Shown piece after piece: positions 59,181 through 64,000 of a stretch of DNA of 64,000 bases; the stretch's first letter is position 1; each line of letters begins with the position of its first letter. Source of the stretch: Liolophura sinensis (taxonomy: Eukaryota; Mollusca; Polyplacophora; Chitonida; Chitonidae); NCBI RefSeq assembly GCF_032854445.1, contig NC_088303.1, positions 31,103,265-31,167,264 on the forward strand, given 5' to 3'. A program made the position numbers and the translations under genes. The notes under the pieces were generated by a model. That model saw only the letters and a program-made list of their open reading frames with translations. It had not been told where the DNA came from and did no database searches.

Positions 59181-62100
59181 AGGCATCCGGTACGGTAGCA
59201 TCCCAGTAAACATGATCAACGCCCGAGCCTGACTCCTCAGATAGTTTAGGTACTGTTAATAAAAAAAAAAACTTCCTGTGAGTTATTAAATTCACATCTA
59301 CAAATTACTATTCATCAATTACATTAACACACATTCTTCTAAATTATTATGCTGCACCCAAGACTAAAATGTCTCTTTTTCTTTTTCACAGGGACTACCA
59401 CACTTTTTAAGGTAAGCACATGAGGTAAGAAACAACTAATACAGCTGTGGACCCAGATTCACAAAGATGTCGTACAAGTACGATAATCGCACATATAGGA
59501 CAATGGTACAGTAATAGTGATGTACAAAATATTATACAACAAATATATGATAAAAAATGTCATACGCCACTTTGTGAAACTGGGCCTAGGTTTCTTACTG
59601 TTGATCAAACTGACATGAGAGCAAAGATATTTCATGGTTGAAGCAAAACGTTTCACGTTTAAAGCCGTAAATTTCAGCAAATTTCAGTTTTACAAGTTTA
59701 AGATTACAATGATACAGTAGTCTGTCGACTCTTTACCAGTCAGCTTACTTGCTGGAATCTAGTACTCTCCGGTAAGAAAGCCATTGTGTCAGGAACCTGG
59801 AGAGGATGATGGTTTTCCCTGAGCTCTATTAAGTTTTCACCAATAATAAACCTATCTTATTTATTCATTTATTTATTTATTTATTTATTAGGCCAAATTT
59901 CAATGGAGCAGCCCTTTCAGCGTTAAATTAAATGCTATTATATGAAACCCCTGAATAAGTTCCAGAGTAAGGCATATTTCAGAATTCAAAACAAAAGACT
60001 CAAGGATATCTGAACAAGGGTATCGGAAGAAGAGACCTAATGACACACACCTTCCAATGAAAGATCCAGGCAAAATAGAAGTTTGCATGAAACACACTGC
60101 TGAATTTGATGACTCTGGCCTCCATGGCCCGAGAATAGTTTGCATTAACTAGCAAGTATACTTGTTTTGATTTCTGTCTTACCGTTTCTTTTCCGCCATC
60201 TGCTGCACCAAATAGTCTGCCCCCTGGACTCTGTAAAGACGTGTTTCTGAAAAAAAAAATATTGGTGTACATGCTTTTCTATTTCCAACATTACAGGTCC
60301 GTTTATAGGATCCCCTAACACAATTGCTAAAACTTGTTAAGGCAATCCCCTAACTTTTATAAGATTACTAAAACCTGTTAAGGCAATCCCCTTACTTTTA
60401 TAGGATTGCTAAAACCTGCTGAGGCAATCCCCTAACTTTTATAGGATTGCTAAAACTTGTTATGGCAATCTCTTAACTTTTATAGGTTTGCTAAAGCCTG
60501 TTAAGGCAATCCCCTTACTTTTATAGGATTGCTAAAACCTGCTGAGGCAATCCCCTAACTTTTATAGGATTGCTAAAACAGGTTATGGCAACCCCCTAAC
60601 TTTTATAGGATTGCTATAACATGTTACCACAATCCCCTAACTTTTATAGGATTGCTATAACATGTTAGGGCAATCTCCTAACTTTTATAGGATTGCTAAA
60701 ACCTGTTAAGTCAACCCCCTAACTTTTATAGGATTGCTAAAACCTGATATGGCAACCCCCTAACTTTTATAGGATTGCTAAAACTTGTTAAGGCAACCCC
60801 CTAACTTTTATAAGATTGCTAAAACCTGTTAAGGCAACCCCCTAACTTTTATAGGATTGCTAAAACCTGTTAAGGTAACCCCCCAACTTTTATAAGATTG
60901 CTAAAACCTGTTAAGGTAATCCCCCAACTTTTACAGGATTGCTAAAACCTGTTAAGGCAATCCCCTAACTTTTATAAGATTGCTAAAACCTGTCACGGCA
61001 ATCCCCTAACTTTTATAGGATTGCTAAAACCTGTTAAGGTAATCCCCCAACTTTTATAGGATTGCTAAAACCTGTCAAGGGAATCCTCTAACTTTTATAG
61101 GATTACTAAAACCTGTCGAGGCAACCCCCTAACTTTTATAGGATTGCTATACCATTTTGAGGTGGACCATTACATAAACATACATGAATATGCCCATTCA
61201 ATACCTACAGTTACTGATTATTGTAATCAATGGTGGATACTGCTTTCTGCTTTGAAGCACACATCTTGCACAATTGTATGTGGTTAAGCTGCTGTTGAAA
61301 GAATACCCCCAAATAAAGTAAATCATCAATGGAAACAAAACAGATTTTATTGATTTCTCTCTGTGTTTTAATGTTGAAATAGCTCTTTTTTGTGCATGGG
61401 TAGACATTAGGCTATTGAACATCAAGATAATTTTTTACAAAAGTAAAAATAAAAAAAAAAATTATCTCATTTTCACATCATAAAAGTATTTAACTGCATT
61501 TCATTCTGTTAAAAATACATATAAAATATGTAGGCAGTTATAAATATTGGTTCTTTCCAATAACATTTTACCAACTTTAGGTTATTCTTTTACATTAAAG
61601 CTTCTACTTACTTGGCATTCTTGTATTTATTGAGGACGATATTCATGGTGGCCAGCAGAATGTCAGGTAAACACTTCCTCACCTGTCAGCACAATGTACA
61701 CACGCACAAAATGTATATTTAAGTTTTACTTGCTTCAGCTTCTCTTTCACTTTCAAAATTACATTGTCATTGCACGCCTTGAAACAGCTCTGCGTACCTG
61801 TTAACCTATGCCACATCTCACACATCAATATCATGTTGTTTGTCCTTGATCACTGTTTTTATATTCTCTAACTAAAAACATTTCCATGTGAAGAAAAGTT
61901 TACATTTCCCCATATACAAGTAACTACCCTTAACTAAAATTTAACATTTTCACATGATTCTGACTAAACACAGATTCGGATGTTTTCAACATATTAAAAA
62001 CTTGCTTTCATGGCTTTTCGATAAAGAGTCATTTTCATTTCTTGAACTGGCTCCCCAATGAATTATGAGTGATTGGTGTATAAACAATATGCTCAAGAAC

Positions 62101-63478
62101 TTTCTCTCACATGTATATAGGACAGTTGTACAATTTCTAGGTGGAGTAAACCACCAACCTCTGGCAAGTTACTGACAAACTTTTTGACAGTTCTCAAGAC
62201 ATTGTCCTCCAGGAAATCTGATATTCTTCAGACAACATACAGGTAGTGTAGCAATTTGATATCCTGAAGTAACAGAATATCCTTTAGGTATCCTGTGGTA
62301 TTCTTAAACAGCACAGTATTCTTAAAGCAACATGATTTCCTCAAGGACATTTAGTATCCTTAAGCAACGCAATATTTTCAAGGCAACATGGTATCCTCAC
62401 GCAATGTTCACTGTATCCTCAAGGCCAGGCCCTATCCCTAAACCACAAGATACCCTGAAGGCAACAAAAAATCCTTCAGGCAACATGAAATTCTTTACGG
62501 CAACATGAAGCACTCAAGGCAACATAATATCTTCTCTGTACAAATAGAGGGTTACTAGCAAAAGTACCTCTAGTAATCGCCTTACCTCAACAGTGTAATG
62601 TTTGAAGTCATTAACCTTCCCTTCCACCAGGTCTGTAGTGAGGGGAAGAAGCTTTAGTTCCTGCATCACCTGTAACACGCAGACAGACAGACAGATTTAT
62701 TTATTTATTTATTTGATTGGTGTCAAGAATATGTCACATACATGACAATAACCAGCATTATTGTGGTAGGAAACTGGGCGGAGTCCTTGAGATAACCCAC
62801 AAACATTCGAAGGTTGGAAGACCGTTCCATGTAGGGAAGGAGAGGAAGCCAGCATTAGCGTATTTTCATCCATGCAGATGAGAACAACTGAATACCAAAG
62901 TAATCTAATAGCACAATTTGAAAGCAGTACATACATGTACATGCATATTCACACATTTGTGAGTGAGTGAGTGCTTGGGGTTTAATGTCATACTTAACAA
63001 TTTTTCAGTCATATGACTACGAAGGAATCCTTAGAGTGCATGTAATGTGCCTCCTTCTTGAAGGACGGATATCACCACTCTTTTATATAGTGCTGCTTCA
63101 CTGAGACGTCTTACCGAAGTCAAGTAAGGGGTAATTAATTAATATATGCACTGCATTTGAATTATGGTTCCAAAAGGGTGACAATTCAGGATAGCTATTC
63201 ATACACAAAATAACGTTTCCAGATAACTGAAATATCACAAAAACCCTGAGATTTGAGTTCACATATACATGACTTGAAATAGGTCATCATCAAGAGAACA
63301 ATGTAAATAGAAAAAGTTGATTATTTGTTTTAAGAAGTTAAAAATGGAGAAGAATTTTACCTCGATTGCTTGATCATAATTTCCCGAATTGTACAGGTCA
63401 AAAAAGGTCACTAAGTCAAGGAGGAGATAGAAGGTTACACTGTTGCTTTGGTTACCATCGTGCCCAGTAGCTCTGTAT
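59133..63478 (-). CDS. NUP93: Nuclear pore protein NUP93, C-terminal part
   Basis: Five exons in transcript order: 63361-63478, 62586-62669, 61612-61682, 60183-60246 and 59133-59252. All have GT-AG borders and matching phases, giving 151 codons plus stop. Conserved pieces: [59 protein letters not shown] and [19 protein letters not shown], all matching the C-terminal alpha-solenoid of NUP93 (about 819 aa in human). NUP93 is a scaffold of the inner ring of the nuclear pore. It binds NUP205/NUP188, NUP155 and NUP62-type partners and is needed for pore assembly. Exon 60183-60246 encodes a Gly-rich linker ([13 protein letters not shown]) that varies between animals. The rest of the gene lies beyond 64000. 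The last exon is the source of the adjacent 69-bp array. Confidence 0.96.
59449..59587. mobile_element. MITE-like element in the last NUP93 intron
   Basis: Ends GGACCCAGATTCACAAA and TTTGTGAAACTGGGCC are imperfect terminal inverted repeats around about 105 bp of AT-rich sequence. GGCCCAGTTTCACAAA-type ends are frequent in short non-autonomous elements of invertebrates. Confidence 0.6.
59745..59850 (+). mobile_element. Possible decayed SINE core
   Basis: TTGCTGGAATCTAGTACTCT, GTCAGGAACCTGGAGAGGAT and GGTTTTCCCTGAGCTCT follow the order of the SINE core at low identity. An (ATTT)n run follows at 59858-59890. Confidence 0.3.
60300..61150. repeat. 41-bp minisatellite in a NUP93 intron, about 21 units
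   Basis: The unit has CCTAACTTTTATAGGATTGC and TAAAACCTGTTAAGGCAATC. CCCCTAAC recurs exactly 41 bp apart (60552, 60593). Each unit has the dyad GGATTGC...GCAATCC with a 14-base loop, and reads TATAAAAG on the minus (NUP93 sense) strand. It fills most of the 1365-bp intron between the exons ending at 61612 and starting at 60246. Confidence 0.97.
62062..62190 (-). mobile_element. Diverged SINE-like element, reverse
   Basis: GTGATTGGTGTATAAACAAT, ATGCTCAAGAACTTTCTCTC and CACCAACCTCTGGCAAGTTA parallel 31805-31990. It lies in a NUP93 intron. Confidence 0.5.
62200..62535. repeat. Degenerate short tandem repeat
   Basis: Irregular units of about 18-25 bp built on TATCCTCAAGGCAACATG (for example TTTTCAAGGCAACATGGTATC and GCACTCAAGGCAACATAATA). 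The copies are too diverged for a fixed period. It lies in the NUP93 intron above 61682. Confidence 0.7.
62691..62866 (-). mobile_element. SINE copy, reverse, partial
   Basis: (TTTA)n tail, TTTGATTGGTGTCAAGAATA, GGTAGGAAACTGGGCGGAGT and GAGAGGAAGCCAGCATTAGC. Several bases of the ACGCCGTACTC segment are deleted. It lies 22 bp upstream (in the NUP93 sense) of the exon at 62586-62669. Confidence 0.82.
62959..63120 (+). repeat. Interspersed repeat family B copy
   Basis: GTGAGTGAGTGAGTGCTTGG, TTAATGTCATACTTAACAAT, CAGTCATATGACTACGAAGG and GAGTGCATGTAATGTGCCTC. Closely parallels 39751-39900. It lies in a NUP93 intron. Confidence 0.78.
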
Positions 63479-63708
63479 CTGTTCAAATATAACAAAATGA
63501 CTTCTAATATGATGATGATAACATGTAGTAAAGTTTTCTGACAATTCAAACTTCAACAAAGGGCATCAATGAGGTGGTCATCTTCTGTCTAAAACTCTCT
63601 CTACCCTATTAACAAGGCATGTTTACCATTGTTGAATATCCACTGAACATATGTACACCTCCCTGGGTTTTAACGTTACACTTAACATTTTTTCAGTCAC
63701 ATGATGAC

Positions 63709-64000
63709 AAAGATTCATTAGCTGTGTGTACATATACTGGGCTGTTTTCTGGCAGGGCGAGTCCATGCTGCCTCCAGTGAACTATCATGCAGAAGACACC
63801 AGACATGACAACCCACACAGTCACATTATACTGACACCAGGCCTACCAGTCCTGTCTCCTTGCTTTAACATCTCCATTTTTAAAAAACTTTAAAAGATTC
63901 ATTAGCTGTGTGTACATATACTGGGCCGTTTTCTGGCAGGGCGAGTCCATGCTGCCTCCAGTGAACTATCATGCAGAAAACACCAGACATGACAACCCAC
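63709..64000. repeat. 184-bp tandem duplication, cut by window edge
   Basis: AAAGATTCATTAGCTGTGTG through TGGCAGGGCGAGTCCATGCT and GAACTATCATGCAGAA occurs at 63709 and again at 63893. The 108 bp visible of the second copy differ at only two positions. The sequence just before the first copy resembles family B (TTAACGTTACACTTAACATT). The array may continue beyond the window. Confidence 0.92.

Overview
This is an AT-rich animal nuclear genome window. Genes are split by introns with standard GT-AG borders, the sequence between them is long and non-coding, and it is full of minisatellites and interspersed repeats. The main repeat is a tRNA-derived SINE: A-box and B-box head, conserved core, and a tail reading ...TATAAGTGAAATATTCTTGA then (AAAT)n. 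About 20 copies occur on both strands. Such elements are common in molluscan genomes, so a mollusc or other lophotrochozoan is the likely source. The species cannot be fixed from the sequence alone.

Layout. 1-22364: no confidently recognised gene; SINE copies, a (TA)n tract, 67-, 24- and 32-bp minisatellites and a few orphan ORFs. 22365-37913 (minus): two exons that join in frame and encode the N-terminus of an IP3-receptor-like protein; the implied 15.4-kb first intron holds 63-bp and 22-bp minisatellites. 37914-46340: mostly repeats, plus one candidate terminal exon with a membrane segment (43169-43368, minus). 46341-46412 (minus): an intact tRNA-Gly(UCC) gene. 47099-52648 (plus): a complete seven-exon ARL2BP gene of 188 codons, with a CRE-type palindrome upstream. 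59133-63478 (minus): the last five exons of NUP93, 151 codons ending in the conserved C-terminus of the nuclear pore scaffold protein; its 5' part lies beyond the right edge.

ARL2BP and NUP93 converge tail to tail. Both are also linked on human chromosome 16q13, so this may be old conserved linkage. They act in different places (ARL2/STAT3 and ciliary functions versus nuclear pore assembly).

The most unusual structure is at the 3' end of NUP93. The last 16 codons, the stop and about 20 bases of 3' UTR have been amplified into a 69-bp tandem array (about 58044-59180). The distal-most unit on the plus strand is the real coding end. The other 15 units plus one decayed unit lie in the presumed 3' UTR and still spell the NUP93 C-terminal peptide. 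A base variant shared only by the coding unit and one array unit suggests exchange between exon and array. An inverted repeat and a SINE with a clear target-site duplication lie just beyond the array.
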